Shown: in pieces, positions 7,763-17,243 of the stretch
How the letters are laid out: each line of letters begins with the position of its first letter
How positions within the stretch are numbered: the stretch's first letter is position 1
Assembly (NCBI GenBank): GCA_955652675.1
Contig: CATPBP010000093.1
Span: 1 to 51,815 of the forward strand
Source: Candidatus Dormiibacterota bacterium
GTDB lineage: Bacteria > Chloroflexota > Dormibacteria > Dormibacterales > Dormibacteraceae
Direction: 5' to 3'
DNA: 51,815 nt
The notes under the pieces: model-generated
Database searches by the model: none
The model's input: the letters and a program-made list of their open reading frames with translations, nothing else
Told to the model about the DNA's origin: nothing
Made by a program: the position numbers and the translations under genes

Positions 7763-9734
7763 CGAGAAGAGGAAAAAGTCCGGGTCGGCGTCGCCTGGAA
7801 GCCAGGGGTCGGGCCAGCAGCCGCCCAGCCGGGGCTCGGCGAAGGCACCGCCGGAGCGTCCGAAACCCCCGGACACCGTCACGCTCACCATCGACGGAAT
7901 GAGCGTGACGGTGCCCAGGGGCACGCTTCTGGTGGAGGCGGCCAAGCTCGTCAAGGTCGAGGTGCCGGTCTTCTGCTATCACCACAAGTTGGACCCGGTC
8001 GGCGCCTGCCGGCTCTGCCTGGTGGAGATCAGCCCCGGGCCGCCCAAGCCCACGACCGCCTGCACCACGCCGGCTGCCGAGGGCATGGTGGTCAAGACCG
8101 ACACACCCCTGGCAGTCGGCGCCCGGGCGGACATCCTCGAATACGAGCTGGTCAACCATCCGCTGGATTGCCCGGTCTGTGACAAGGGCGGCGAGTGCCC
8201 GCTGCAGGACTACACCTTTCGGCACGGGTACCCGACCAGCCGCATCGACGCCCCTCGCCTGCACTTCAAGAAGCCGATCCCGCTCTCCGAGAAGATCGCC
8301 CTGGATCGGGAGCGCTGCGTGCTCTGCTATCGCTGCACCCGCTACTACGACGAGATCACCTGGTCGCAGGAGCTGACCACCGACGAGCGCGGCGTTCACT
8401 CGTACATCACCAGCCAGTTCGACCAGCCGCTCAAGTCCGTGTTCTCCGGCAACATCATCGACCTCTGTCCGGTCGGAGCCCTCACCAGCCGGGTGTGGCG
8501 CTTCGAGTCGCGCCCCTGGGACATGGACCACGTCCCTTCGGTCTGCTCCAGATGCGCGGTCGGCTGCAATGTCACGCTCTGGAAGCGCCGGCACCAGCTG
8601 GTCCGTGTCACCTCCCACGAGAACGATGAGATCGACGAGGGCTGGATCTGTGACCGCGGCCGCTTCGAGTACACGCACGTCAACTCGCCGGACCGGCTAA
8701 AGGTGCCCCTGGTGGCCGGGGCGGAGGCGACCTGGGAGGCGGCCCTGACGGCACTCCTGGAGGGGGTCCAGGGCCGCAAGCTGGGCATATTCCTGCCTCA
8801 GGACATCACCAACGAGGAGCTCTTCCTGCTGCGGCGGCTGGTGGACGGTCCCTGGCAGGACGCGCGGGTGGCCCTGGAGCGGCGGACTCTGCTGGCGCCG
8901 CCGCAGGGCGAGACGCTGCCGATCAAGGATCTCGACGGCTGCAAGGCGATCGTGGTGATCGCCTGCGACACTGCCGACGACGTTCCCATCGTCAACCTTC
9001 GCGTCAAGAAAGCGGTAAGCAAGCTGGGGGCCAAGCTGCTCGTCGTGCACCCAGGGCACCTCGACCTGGATCGCTGGCCGGACACGTTCCACGTCCGGCC
9101 CAACCCGGGAGAGACCGCCGAGGCCGTCCGCCGCCTGATCGGGCACGAGCTGCTCCAGGAAGGCCCGGTCGGCATCCTCTACGGTGACGGCCACGGCGCC
9201 GAGGACGTGGATGCCCTCACCCAGGCGGTCGTCGACCTGGCCGAGGCCGTCGGGGGCCGCGTGATGCCGCTCTACCGCGCCACCAACGAGCGCGGCGCGC
9301 TGGGCGTCCGTCTGGCGGGCCGGCAGGAGGATCTCGAGGGCTGCGACGCGGTCATCCTCTGGGGGCCGGGCCGCCCGCCCGCCAGCGCCCGCTTCGTGGC
9401 GGCCTGGGACAGCGTGCCGCGTCCGGAGCACGAGGGGGCTGACGTGGTGCTTCCGAGCGCCACCTTTGCGGAGACCCAGGGCAGCTACACCAACCTCGAG
9501 GGTCGGGTGCAGTTCCTGCGCCCGGTGCTCCCGGTGACCCCACCGCTGCGCGAGGGTTGGGACGTGCTCTGCGAGCTCGGCCAGCGGCTTGGGATGCCAG
9601 ACATGGACTACCTGGGCATCTTTCACGTCCAGCGGCAGGCATCCCGCGCCGTCGAGCTATTCGCGCCCCTGGCCGATCCCCCAGCGCCGGTTCCAAACCC
9701 GACGCCGGTTCTGTACGGACCGGCACGACCGTGA
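7755..9734 (+). CDS. nuoG: NADH-quinone oxidoreductase subunit G
   Basis: Large iron-sulfur subunit of complex I, 659 residues, starting at GTG 7755. A Pro/Ser/Lys-rich extension of about 38 residues precedes the ferredoxin domain. [2Fe-2S] N1b ligands are Cys74, Cys85, Cys88 and Cys103; N5 uses His135, Cys139, Cys142 and Cys148; N4 uses Cys188, Cys191, Cys194 and Cys238. The molybdopterin-like domain that follows opens with CSRCAVGC at 264-271, the motif that holds the extra N7 cluster in bacteria that have it. The C-terminal part is shorter than in enterobacteria. It ends GTGA, shared with nuoH. Confidence 0.96.
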   Translation: MPDEKRKKSGSASPGSQGSGQQPPSRGSAKAPPERPKPPDTVTLTIDGMSVTVPRGTLLVEAAKLVKVEVPVFCYHHKLDPVGACRLCLVEISPGPPKPTTACTTPAAEGMVVKTDTPLAVGARADILEYELVNHPLDCPVCDKGGECPLQDYTFRHGYPTSRIDAPRLHFKKPIPLSEKIALDRERCVLCYRCTRYYDEITWSQELTTDERGVHSYITSQFDQPLKSVFSGNIIDLCPVGALTSRVWRFESRPWDMDHVPSVCSRCAVGCNVTLWKRRHQLVRVTSHENDEIDEGWICDRGRFEYTHVNSPDRLKVPLVAGAEATWEAALTALLEGVQGRKLGIFLPQDITNEELFLLRRLVDGPWQDARVALERRTLLAPPQGETLPIKDLDGCKAIVVIACDTADDVPIVNLRVKKAVSKLGAKLLVVHPGHLDLDRWPDTFHVRPNPGETAEAVRRLIGHELLQEGPVGILYGDGHGAEDVDALTQAVVDLAEAVGGRVMPLYRATNERGALGVRLAGRQEDLEGCDAVILWGPGRPPASARFVAAWDSVPRPEHEGADVVLPSATFAETQGSYTNLEGRVQFLRPVLPVTPPLREGWDVLCELGQRLGMPDMDYLGIFHVQRQASRAVELFAPLADPPAPVPNPTPVLYGPARP

Positions 9735-10771
9735 GCTCGATCACGCTCGCCGCCCCGGACCCTCTGGGCCTGTACACGAACCCCATCGGCCACTGGGTGA
9801 TCGTCGTGGTGGCGATGGTCGTCGCCTTAGTCGTGCTCATGACCGGCGCCGCCTACAGCGTCTGGTTCGAGCGAGTGGCCCTGGGGCGCATGCAGCGCCG
9901 CCCGGGCCCCAACCGGGTGGGCCCCTTCGGCCTCCTGCAGCTGGCGGCTGACGGCGTAAAGCTGGCGTTCAAAGAGAGCTTCGCGCCCCGAATGGTCGAC
10001 CCGGTGCTCTACGTGCTGGCCCCGGCCATCATGGTGACGGCGGCCTTCCTGGCCTGGGCGGTCATCCCCGTGGGGATCTGGTATGGCTTCAGCTACTGGA
10101 TCGCCGACCTCAACGTCGGCATCCTGCTCGTCCTGGCCGTCAGCTCTATGAACGCGTACGCGCTCCTCTTGGGCGGCTGGTCGTCGAACAACAAGTACTC
10201 GCTGCTGGGGGGCCTGAGAGCCGCCGCCCAGCTGGTCAGCTACGAGCTCTCACTGGGCCTGGCCCTGGTCCCGGTCTTCATGATCGTCGGCTCGCTCCGG
10301 CTGCAGGACATCGCCACCTATCAGGTGCACTGGTTCGGGGCCTCCTTCCCGCTCCCGCTGATCCTCGTCGCCCCCCTCAGCTTCGTGATCTACATGGTCT
10401 CCGCCGTGGCGGAGGTGAACCGCACGCCCTTCGACCTCCCCGAGGCGGAGCAGGAGCTGATTGGCGGCTACCTGACCGAGTACTCCGGTCTCAAGTTCGT
10501 CTGTTTCTACCTCGGCGAGTACATCAACATGATCACCGTCGCCGCCCTGGCCACCCTGCTCTTCCTGGCCGGCTGGGAGGGTCCGTTACTGCCACCGGTG
10601 TTCTGGATGTTCGTGAAGATCGTCTTCTTCATCTTCCTCTTCATCTGGCTGAGGACGACGCTGCCGCGGCTCCGTTACGACATGCTCATGCGGCTGGGCT
10701 GGAAGGTGCTGCTGCCCCTTGCCATCGCCAACGTCGTGGTCACCGCCATCGTGCTCGTGGCCGTGCAGTAG
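9731..10771 (+). CDS. nuoH: NADH-quinone oxidoreductase subunit H
   Basis: Membrane subunit that joins the two arms of complex I and forms part of the quinone channel. About eight hydrophobic helices are visible over 346 residues. Conserved loops are RRPGPNRVGPFGLLQ after helix 1 and RTPFDLPEAEQELIGGYLTE with TEYSG in the middle. GTG 9731 overlaps the nuoG stop. nuoI follows after 10 nt. Confidence 0.96.
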   Translation: MSSITLAAPDPLGLYTNPIGHWVIVVVAMVVALVVLMTGAAYSVWFERVALGRMQRRPGPNRVGPFGLLQLAADGVKLAFKESFAPRMVDPVLYVLAPAIMVTAAFLAWAVIPVGIWYGFSYWIADLNVGILLVLAVSSMNAYALLLGGWSSNNKYSLLGGLRAAAQLVSYELSLGLALVPVFMIVGSLRLQDIATYQVHWFGASFPLPLILVAPLSFVIYMVSAVAEVNRTPFDLPEAEQELIGGYLTEYSGLKFVCFYLGEYINMITVAALATLLFLAGWEGPLLPPVFWMFVKIVFFIFLFIWLRTTLPRLRYDMLMRLGWKVLLPLAIANVVVTAIVLVAVQ

Positions 10772-10781
10772 GGTTACGGGA

Positions 10782-11387
10782 ATGGCTGAAGGACAATCGG
10801 ACAAGGGCGGCCACAACGTCATTCAGGACGTCGCCGCGCTCGCCACCGGCATGCGAACCACGCTTGGCGAGTTCTTCCGGCCTGTGGTGACGACGCAGTA
10901 CCCCGAGGAGAAGTCACCGCGTTCCGAACGCTACCGCGGACGTCACTATCTGCGCCGCTACGAGAACGGTCTCGAGCGCTGCATCGGCTGCGAGCTCTGC
11001 GCCGCAGCCTGCCCTGTCGGCTGCATCCTGGTGATAGCGGCCGAGAACACAGAGGAGCATCGTGTCAGCCCCGGCGAGCGGTACGCCAAGGTCTACGAGA
11101 TCAACATGCTCCGCTGCATCTTCTGCGGCTATTGCGAAGACGCCTGCCCGGTGCAGGCCATCGTGCTGGGCCCGGAGTACGAGATGGCGGACGTGACCCG
11201 GGAGCGTTTCGTCTTCACCAAGGAGATGCTCCTGGAACCCAACCCGGCGGAGGAGCGGCCGTTGATAGCAGGCTTCGCCGCGGGCGAGCCGGCGCCGACA
11301 GTCGAGGGGCCTGGCATGACCGACCAGCCGCGGCCCACCTTCGACCACCGGCTGATCGACACAGCCGACACGGTCGAACGCTCCTGA
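10782..11387 (+). CDS. nuoI: NADH-quinone oxidoreductase subunit I
   Basis: Ferredoxin-like subunit with two [4Fe-4S] clusters (N6a, N6b) that bridge NuoG to NuoB. The two motifs are CIGCELCAAACP (starting near residue 67) and CIFCGYCEDACP (starting near 112). The ATG at 10782 is preceded only by a weak GGG-rich stretch. Length is 201 residues including a variable tail of about 40 residues after the second cluster motif. Confidence 0.96.
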   Translation: MAEGQSDKGGHNVIQDVAALATGMRTTLGEFFRPVVTTQYPEEKSPRSERYRGRHYLRRYENGLERCIGCELCAAACPVGCILVIAAENTEEHRVSPGERYAKVYEINMLRCIFCGYCEDACPVQAIVLGPEYEMADVTRERFVFTKEMLLEPNPAEERPLIAGFAAGEPAPTVEGPGMTDQPRPTFDHRLIDTADTVERS

Positions 11388-11389
11388 AG

Positions 11390-11935
11390 TTGGTCGCGCA
11401 AGCGATCTTCTGGATCGCCTCCGCAGTCGCAATCCTGGGAGGCGTAGGCGTCATCACCCTCCGACAGCCGATCAACGCGGTTCTGAGCTTGGTCGCCGTG
11501 ATGCTCGCGCTCTCGGTCCTCTTCCTGCTCCTCTCGGCTCAGTTCATTTTCGCGGTGCAGATAATCGTCTACGCCGGAGCCGTCATGGTGCTCTTCCTGT
11601 TCGTGGTGGCACTGCTGGGACCGGGTCGAGAGCGGACTCGGGGCGGCCTTCGGCTTCACTGGAGTCTTTCCCTCCTGGTCGCCCTGCCGTTTTTCGGGGT
11701 CCTCTGGGCGATGCTCAGCGGAGTTCGCTTTCGAGCTCCGCAGAAAGCCGATCTGGCGACCTTTGGGAGCGTCCAGCAGATTGGCATCGGTCTCTTCACC
11801 AAATACCTCTTTCCCTTCGAGCTGACCTCCATCCTGCTGCTCGTGGCGGCGGTGGGCGCCATCTACCTGAGTCGAGGTGAGCGGGCCGGGCACGGTGCCG
11901 GGACGGCGGACGAGGACCAGGACGACCGTGCCTGA
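11390..11935 (+). CDS. nuoJ: NADH-quinone oxidoreductase subunit J
   Basis: Membrane subunit with five predicted helices; the third contains the family motif FAVQIIVYAGAVMVLFLFV. No ATG or GTG lies near the 5' end. TTG 11390, two nt after the nuoI stop, gives 181 residues starting just before the first helix; CTG 11384, overlapping that stop, is possible and would add two residues. The tail after the last helix is charged. It overlaps nuoK by 8 nt. Confidence 0.93.
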   Translation: MVAQAIFWIASAVAILGGVGVITLRQPINAVLSLVAVMLALSVLFLLLSAQFIFAVQIIVYAGAVMVLFLFVVALLGPGRERTRGGLRLHWSLSLLVALPFFGVLWAMLSGVRFRAPQKADLATFGSVQQIGIGLFTKYLFPFELTSILLLVAAVGAIYLSRGERAGHGAGTADEDQDDRA

Positions 11936-12266
11936 CTACGGTCAGTTCCAGTCGGCCGGCGGCACCCTGGACACGCGCTGGTTCCTGCTGGTGGCGTCCA
12001 TCCTCTTCGTGCTGGGAGCGATCGGGGTGCTGGTCAGACGCAACCCGATCGTCATCCTCGTCTGCATCGAGCTGATGCTGAACGCCGTGAACCTGACCTT
12101 GATCGCCTTCTCGCGCCAGTTGAACAACCTGGAGGGGCAGCTCTTCGCTCTGATGACGATGGTGGTGGCGGCTTCGGAAGCCGTCGTGGGCCTCGCCGTG
12201 CTGGTGGACATCTTCCACTTCCGGGACGTGGAAGATGTCGACGAGCTCAATGAACTGAGGGGCTGA
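11928..12266 (+). CDS. nuoK: NADH-quinone oxidoreductase subunit K
   Basis: Small three-helix antiporter-like subunit of 112 residues. The conserved helix-2 glutamate lies in LVCIELMLNAVNL, and the third helix contains MVVAASEAVVGLAVLV with the second proton-channel glutamate. Residues 1-16 form a short extension before the first helix. GTG 11928 is inside nuoJ; nuoL begins 3 nt after the stop. Confidence 0.96.
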   Translation: MPDYGQFQSAGGTLDTRWFLLVASILFVLGAIGVLVRRNPIVILVCIELMLNAVNLTLIAFSRQLNNLEGQLFALMTMVVAASEAVVGLAVLVDIFHFRDVEDVDELNELRG

Positions 12267-12269
12267 GGG

Positions 12270-14186
12270 ATGGGCAACCTGCAGGCGGTGACCCTGGCGG
12301 TCCTGCTACTGCCGGCCGCCGGGGCGACCGTGCTAGGTACGGGCTCTTTCCGGCTGCCACGGAGAGCGGTCCAGCTGATCGGCCCCGGGGTCGTCTGGCT
12401 CGCGTTTCTCTGCGTGCTGGTCCTTCTCGCCGACAGCCTGAGCCAGGCCAAAGCCCACGACTTCACGTACTGGACCTGGGTCCAGAGCGGAAGCTTCCAG
12501 GTCCCGGCCAACCTCTACGTGGACCGGCTGACCGTCTTCATGGGCCTGGTCATCACCGGCGTCGGCGGCCTGATCGTCACCTACGCCGTCGGCTACATGG
12601 AGCACGAGACGGGCGCCAGCTACGCCCGCTTCTTCTGCTACATGGACCTCTTCATCCTGTCCATGTTGCTGCTCGTACTGGCCGGCAACCTGGTCTTCCT
12701 GATCATCGGCTGGGCGGCCGTCGGCCTCAGCTCCTACCTTCTGATCGGCTTCTACTACTGGCGCTACAGCGCCGTCGTCGCCGCCCGCAAGGCCTTCGTG
12801 ATGAACGTGATCGGCGACATCGGCCTCATCCTCGCCGCCTTCGCGATCTTCGCCAGCTTCCGGCAGGTGACCTATCCTGGCGTCTTCGCCTCGGTGCCGC
12901 ACTCCGACGGCTTCACGCTCGAGCTGATCGGCTTCCTCCTGCTCGTGGGCGGCATCGCCAAGTCCGCGCAGGTCCCGCTGCACACCTGGCTGCCCGACGC
13001 CATGGAAGGCCCGACCCCGGTCTCGGCGCTGATCCATGCGGCGACCATGGTGACGGCGGGCGTGTACCTGATCGCGCGCATGCACCCGATCTACGACGTC
13101 GCAGTTTTCTCTCACTACACCGCCGCCGCCATCGGCGCCGTCTCAGCGCTCCTGGCAGGCTTCATCGCGATCGTGCAGACGGACATCAAGCGGGTCCTCG
13201 CCTATTCGACGATGAGCCAGATCGGGTACATGTTCCTGGCTGTGGGCATCGGGGCCTATGGCGCCGGCCTCTTCCATCTGCTCGCGCACGCCTTTTTCAA
13301 GGCGCTGCTCTTCATGTCCGCCGGCAGCGTCATCCACGCCATGCACGACGAGCAGGACATGCGGAAGTTCGGGGGACTCTGGCGAGACATGCGCGTGACC
13401 TCGGTCTGCTTTCTGATCGGTTCGCTCTCGCTGGTCGGTGTCTTTCCCTTCGTCGGCTTCTTCTCCAAGGAGCTGGTGTTGGGCGACGCCTTCAGCGATC
13501 CCAACGGAGGCGGCTTCCCGCAGGTCCTCTGGGTGATCGGCTTCGTGACCGCGCTGTTGACCGGCTTCTACACGGGGCGCATGTGGTGGATCGCCTTCTG
13601 GCGGCCGGCCTCCCCAGAGCGTCCGGTGGAGCACCCACATGAGGCGCCCCGCGTGATGATGGTCCCGGTCGTCATCCTCACCGTCCTCACCTGCGTGGGC
13701 GGATTTCTCCAGATCAACGCCGGATTCCACCCCGGCTGGAAGCTGGTGGAGGAGTTCCTGGCGCCGGCCGTGGGCCCGCTGGGATGGGAGGCGCGCGGGA
13801 TCGAGTACCTGGTCACCGCTGCCACCTTCCTCCTCGGTCTCTTCACCTTCTGGCTGGCCTATTACTTCTACATCCAGCCGCGCTTCTCGATCTGGTCGGC
13901 CAGGGTCCCTCGCCTGCAGCGGCTGCTCGAGCACAAGTTCTACTTCGACGAGCTCTACGACGCGCTCTTCGTCAGGCCGCTCGATCGAGCGGCCCTGGCT
14001 GGTGACCGGCTGCTGGAGCAGCCGGTTCTGGAAGGCACCCCCGAGGAGGTCGGCGTGGTCGCCACCAGCAGCGCGGCCGCCCTCTCCCTCACCGAGAACG
14101 GCTATTTCCGCGCTTACATGCTGGTCTTCCTCGGTGGAGCGCTCGCCGGAGCGGCGCTACTCCTCGCCTACCGGGTCTTCACATGA
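12270..14186 (+). CDS. nuoL: NADH-quinone oxidoreductase subunit L
   Basis: Distal proton-pumping, antiporter-like subunit of 638 residues with roughly 15-16 helices. Recognisable segments are KSAQVPLHTWLPDAMEGPTP in the central discontinuous helix region, LIHAATMVTAGVYL, and HLLAHAFFKALLFMSAGSV. The C-terminal part contains the extended amphipathic arm that runs along the membrane domain. ATG 12270; it overlaps nuoM by ATGA at 14183-14186. Confidence 0.97.
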   Translation: MGNLQAVTLAVLLLPAAGATVLGTGSFRLPRRAVQLIGPGVVWLAFLCVLVLLADSLSQAKAHDFTYWTWVQSGSFQVPANLYVDRLTVFMGLVITGVGGLIVTYAVGYMEHETGASYARFFCYMDLFILSMLLLVLAGNLVFLIIGWAAVGLSSYLLIGFYYWRYSAVVAARKAFVMNVIGDIGLILAAFAIFASFRQVTYPGVFASVPHSDGFTLELIGFLLLVGGIAKSAQVPLHTWLPDAMEGPTPVSALIHAATMVTAGVYLIARMHPIYDVAVFSHYTAAAIGAVSALLAGFIAIVQTDIKRVLAYSTMSQIGYMFLAVGIGAYGAGLFHLLAHAFFKALLFMSAGSVIHAMHDEQDMRKFGGLWRDMRVTSVCFLIGSLSLVGVFPFVGFFSKELVLGDAFSDPNGGGFPQVLWVIGFVTALLTGFYTGRMWWIAFWRPASPERPVEHPHEAPRVMMVPVVILTVLTCVGGFLQINAGFHPGWKLVEEFLAPAVGPLGWEARGIEYLVTAATFLLGLFTFWLAYYFYIQPRFSIWSARVPRLQRLLEHKFYFDELYDALFVRPLDRAALAGDRLLEQPVLEGTPEEVGVVATSSAAALSLTENGYFRAYMLVFLGGALAGAALLLAYRVFT

Positions 14187-15670
14187 TCCTGACAGCGGTC
14201 TGGCTGCTGCCGGCCTTGGGCGCCCTGGCCCTGGCCTTCGTCCCCACCGTGCAGGCCAGGATGGTGGCGGCCCTCTTTGCCCTAGCCAGCCTCGTCCTGA
14301 CGCTGGTCGTGGCTGTGGGCTTCGACCCGGCCCACCACGGCTACCAGTTCGAGCAGAACGTGAGCTGGATCCCCCAGTTCGGCGTCTCGTACCACCTCGG
14401 GGTGGACGGCGTGAGCCTCTGGCTGCTGGTGCTCAACGCTTTGCTGACCGTGATCGCGGTCTTTGCCACCGACCGCCGTATGCCGCGCATGCGGGGCTTC
14501 CTCTCCATGCTGCTGCTGCTGGAGGGGGCCATGGCGGGCCTGTTCCTCGCCGCCGACCTCCTCCTCTTCTACGTCTTCTGGGAGGGGATGCTGATACCCG
14601 CCTACTTCCTGATCTGGCTCTGGGCGGAATCCGGCGACGGCCGCCGGGCTGCGATCAAGTTCATCCTCTACACGCTGGTCGGCTCCCTTCTGGCCCTGGT
14701 GGGCGTGATCGGCGAGTACATCTACACGGGCGCCCGCTCCTTCGACCTGGCGTTCCTGGCCACTCACCACCCCAACCCTGGGATCCAGTTCGGCCTCTTC
14801 TTCCTCCTCGGGCTGGCCTTCGCAATCAAGGTGCCGCTCTTCCCCTTCCATGGCTGGCTCCCGGACGCCTACGGCGTCTCCCCCACCCCGTTTCTCGTCA
14901 CCTTCGCCGGCGTTATGGGCAAGACGGGCGCCTACGCGATGCTGCGGATCCTGATCCCGCTTCTACCCCAGCCGCAGGCCTGGTGGGACTGGAACGCGGT
15001 GATGCCCGTGCTGGCAGTACTCGGAATCTTCTGGGGCGCGCTAATGGCTCTGGCCCAGCGCGACCTCAAGCAGGTCGTCGCTTATTCGAGCGTCAGCCAC
15101 ATGGGATTCATAGTCCTCGGCATCTTCTCCTTGAACCAGCAAGGCCAGCAGGGAGCTGTGGTGCAGATGCTGAACCACGGCATAATCATTCCCGCGCTCT
15201 TCCTGCTGGTGGCCTGGGTGGCCGCGCGGACGGGTACCCGCGACCGGTCCGTGCTCAAGGACCTGGCGCCGCGCATGCCGGTGCTGACCGGCGTCTTCCT
15301 CATCGTCACGCTGGCAGCCCTTGGACTGCCGGGGCTCAACAGCTTCGTGGGCGAGTTCATGACGCTCCTGGGTGCCTGGCAGCTGCAGCCCTGGCTCGCC
15401 GTGGCCGCCTGCGTCGGGCTCATCCTGGCCCCCATCTACATGCTGCGCATGTTCCAGGGGGTGATGTACGCCGCGCCCGGCGAGCAGCTGGCAGGGCCCC
15501 TCCAGGAGGCTGGAAGGAACCAGGTAGCAGCCCGGGCCGACATCACGGGCAGCGAGCTGGCGATCATTGTGCCGCTGGTGCTCCTGATGATCTTTCTGGG
15601 GCTCTACCCTTACGTCGTCACGCATCCGATGCCGGCGTTGGGGATCCCATACCCGGTGCCCTGGCGATGA
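14183..15670 (+). CDS. nuoM: NADH-quinone oxidoreductase subunit M
   Basis: Second antiporter-like pump subunit, 495 residues. The key helix FYVFWEGMLIPAYFLI carries the conserved glutamate, and FPFHGWLPDAYGVSPTP is the typical discontinuous-helix loop. VVAYSSVSHMGFIVLG holds further family residues. ATG 14183 is coupled to nuoL, and the last 4 nt (ATGA) are the start of nuoN. Confidence 0.97.
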   Translation: MILTAVWLLPALGALALAFVPTVQARMVAALFALASLVLTLVVAVGFDPAHHGYQFEQNVSWIPQFGVSYHLGVDGVSLWLLVLNALLTVIAVFATDRRMPRMRGFLSMLLLLEGAMAGLFLAADLLLFYVFWEGMLIPAYFLIWLWAESGDGRRAAIKFILYTLVGSLLALVGVIGEYIYTGARSFDLAFLATHHPNPGIQFGLFFLLGLAFAIKVPLFPFHGWLPDAYGVSPTPFLVTFAGVMGKTGAYAMLRILIPLLPQPQAWWDWNAVMPVLAVLGIFWGALMALAQRDLKQVVAYSSVSHMGFIVLGIFSLNQQGQQGAVVQMLNHGIIIPALFLLVAWVAARTGTRDRSVLKDLAPRMPVLTGVFLIVTLAALGLPGLNSFVGEFMTLLGAWQLQPWLAVAACVGLILAPIYMLRMFQGVMYAAPGEQLAGPLQEAGRNQVAARADITGSELAIIVPLVLLMIFLGLYPYVVTHPMPALGIPYPVPWR

Positions 15671-17175
15671 ACGGCTTGCAGCTGGCCGCCACGGCGGCTG
15701 TCGACTATCCACCTTCCCAGGCCTTCGGCGACCTGTCCCAGATTGCGCCCATCGCGACGCTGGCGGTGGCGATGATCGTGGCCATCCTGGCCGACGCCGT
15801 GCTGCCCTTCCCGCGGCGGGGGCCGGTGGTGATGGCGATCTCGGCAGCAGGCCTGGTGGTCGCCTTCGCCTTCGCTTTCGGGAGCTGGCTCCAGGGCGGC
15901 GGCCACAGCGCCTACTTCGGCTTCGTGACGGGCGACAACTTCGCGCTCTACTTCGAGATGCTGTTCTCAGTCCTCGGCCTCATGACGCTGGTCGTCTCCC
16001 ACGCCTACGTTCGGAGGCGCGGCCTCTACGAGGCTGAGCTGCACATCCTCACGCTGGCGGCCCTCGTGGGCATGATGGCCCTGGCCGCCGCCACCTCCCT
16101 GGTCACCGTCTTCGTCGCCCTGGAGACGCTGTCTCTGGCTCTCTACGTCGCCACCGGCTACTCCAGGCGGGACACCACCTCCCAGGAGGCAGCCGCCAAG
16201 TACCTCCTGATCGGCGGCTTCGCCAGCGCCTTCGTCCTCTACGGTATGGCGCTGGTCTACGGCGCCAGCGGCTCGACGCTGCTCCCCGAGATCAACAAGG
16301 CCATCACGGCCAATCAGGCTTCGAACCCCATCCTGATCCTTGGGGTCGTCATGCTGGCCGTCGGGTTCAGCTTCAAGATCTCGGGAGCCCCCTTCCACCA
16401 GTGGACGCCCGACGTCTACCAGGGAGCGCCCTTGCCGGTCACCGCCTTCATGTCGGTGGGCACCAAGGCCGCGGCCTTCGCCATGATCATCCGCGTCTTC
16501 GGCTCAGGCCTCGCCAACGTCTCCACCGAATGGCAGGTGCTCCTGGCCTTCGTCGCCGTGCTGAGCATGGTCGTGGGAAACCTCGCGGCGATCGTCCAGT
16601 CGAGCGTGAAGCGTCTCCTGGCCTACTCCGGAATCGCCCAGGGCGGCTACATGCTGGTCGGCGTCATCGCCGGCGGCCGTGACGGCGTGGCGGCGGTCCT
16701 CTTCTACCTGGCCGCTTACGTCTTCATGAACTTCGGCGCCTTCGCCGTCCTCACGGTTCTCGTCGACCGAAGGGGAGAGCACGACCAGCTCGACGATCTC
16801 ACCGGCCTGGGCTACCGCAACCAGCCGCTCGGCATCCTGATGACGGTCTTCATGCTCTCGCTGGCGGGCTTTCCCCCGCTGGTTGGATTCATCGGCAAGT
16901 TCTTCCTCTTCCGGGCGGCCGTCGCCGGCGGCTGGACCTGGCTGGTGGTGATAGCCGTCCTTGCCAGCGTCATCTCGGTCGCCTACTACCTTCGGGTCGT
17001 GTACCACGTCTGGACGCCCAGCGCGGAGCAGGCACACCTGAGACGAATGCCAGGTCCGCTGGTGGCGGTGCTGGCTTCGGGCATCCTCGCCTTGATCCTC
17101 GGCGTCTTCCCCACCCTGATCCTGGTCGCCGGCCTCACCGGCGCCGCCCCCGTCCTGGTAGCCGCCGGCCACTAG
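15667..17175 (+). CDS. nuoN: NADH-quinone oxidoreductase subunit N
   Basis: Third antiporter-like pump and last gene of the operon. The true start is ATG 15667, overlapping nuoM; the frame stays open for 1.6 kb upstream but that stretch is antisense-like shadow over nuoM. The 502-residue protein shows FVALETLSLALYV (conserved glutamate), FKISGAPFHQWTPDVYQGAP and LLAYSGIAQGGYMLVG. A hairpin follows 22 nt after the stop. Confidence 0.96.
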   Translation: MNGLQLAATAAVDYPPSQAFGDLSQIAPIATLAVAMIVAILADAVLPFPRRGPVVMAISAAGLVVAFAFAFGSWLQGGGHSAYFGFVTGDNFALYFEMLFSVLGLMTLVVSHAYVRRRGLYEAELHILTLAALVGMMALAAATSLVTVFVALETLSLALYVATGYSRRDTTSQEAAAKYLLIGGFASAFVLYGMALVYGASGSTLLPEINKAITANQASNPILILGVVMLAVGFSFKISGAPFHQWTPDVYQGAPLPVTAFMSVGTKAAAFAMIIRVFGSGLANVSTEWQVLLAFVAVLSMVVGNLAAIVQSSVKRLLAYSGIAQGGYMLVGVIAGGRDGVAAVLFYLAAYVFMNFGAFAVLTVLVDRRGEHDQLDDLTGLGYRNQPLGILMTVFMLSLAGFPPLVGFIGKFFLFRAAVAGGWTWLVVIAVLASVISVAYYLRVVYHVWTPSAEQAHLRRMPGPLVAVLASGILALILGVFPTLILVAGLTGAAPVLVAAGH

Positions 17176-17197
17176 AGAGAGGAGGAGGAAGAAGGTT

Positions 17198-17220
17198 CCC
17201 TCCACCTGGCCGGGGGAGGG
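17198..17220 (+). terminator. GC-rich hairpin after nuoN
   Basis: CCCTCC (17198-17203) can pair with GGAGGG (17215-17220) across an 11-nt loop, right after the last nuo gene and before the convergent gene ending at 17244. There is no T-run. It resembles the CCCTCCCC/GGGGAGGG hairpins downstream of nrdJ, so it may be a bidirectional 3'-end structure rather than a classical intrinsic terminator. Confidence 0.45.
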
Positions 17221-17243
17221 CGAGGGAGGGGGTCTCACCCCGG

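Noticed and set aside
6245-7954. A 569-codon minus-strand frame over nuoF
   Set aside because: Antisense shadow of a conserved gene; no motif, no start context.
14002-15666. Upstream extension of the nuoN frame across nuoM
   Set aside because: The text is Arg/Pro-rich shadow of nuoM; the ATG at 15667 overlaps the nuoM stop and starts a normal NuoN.
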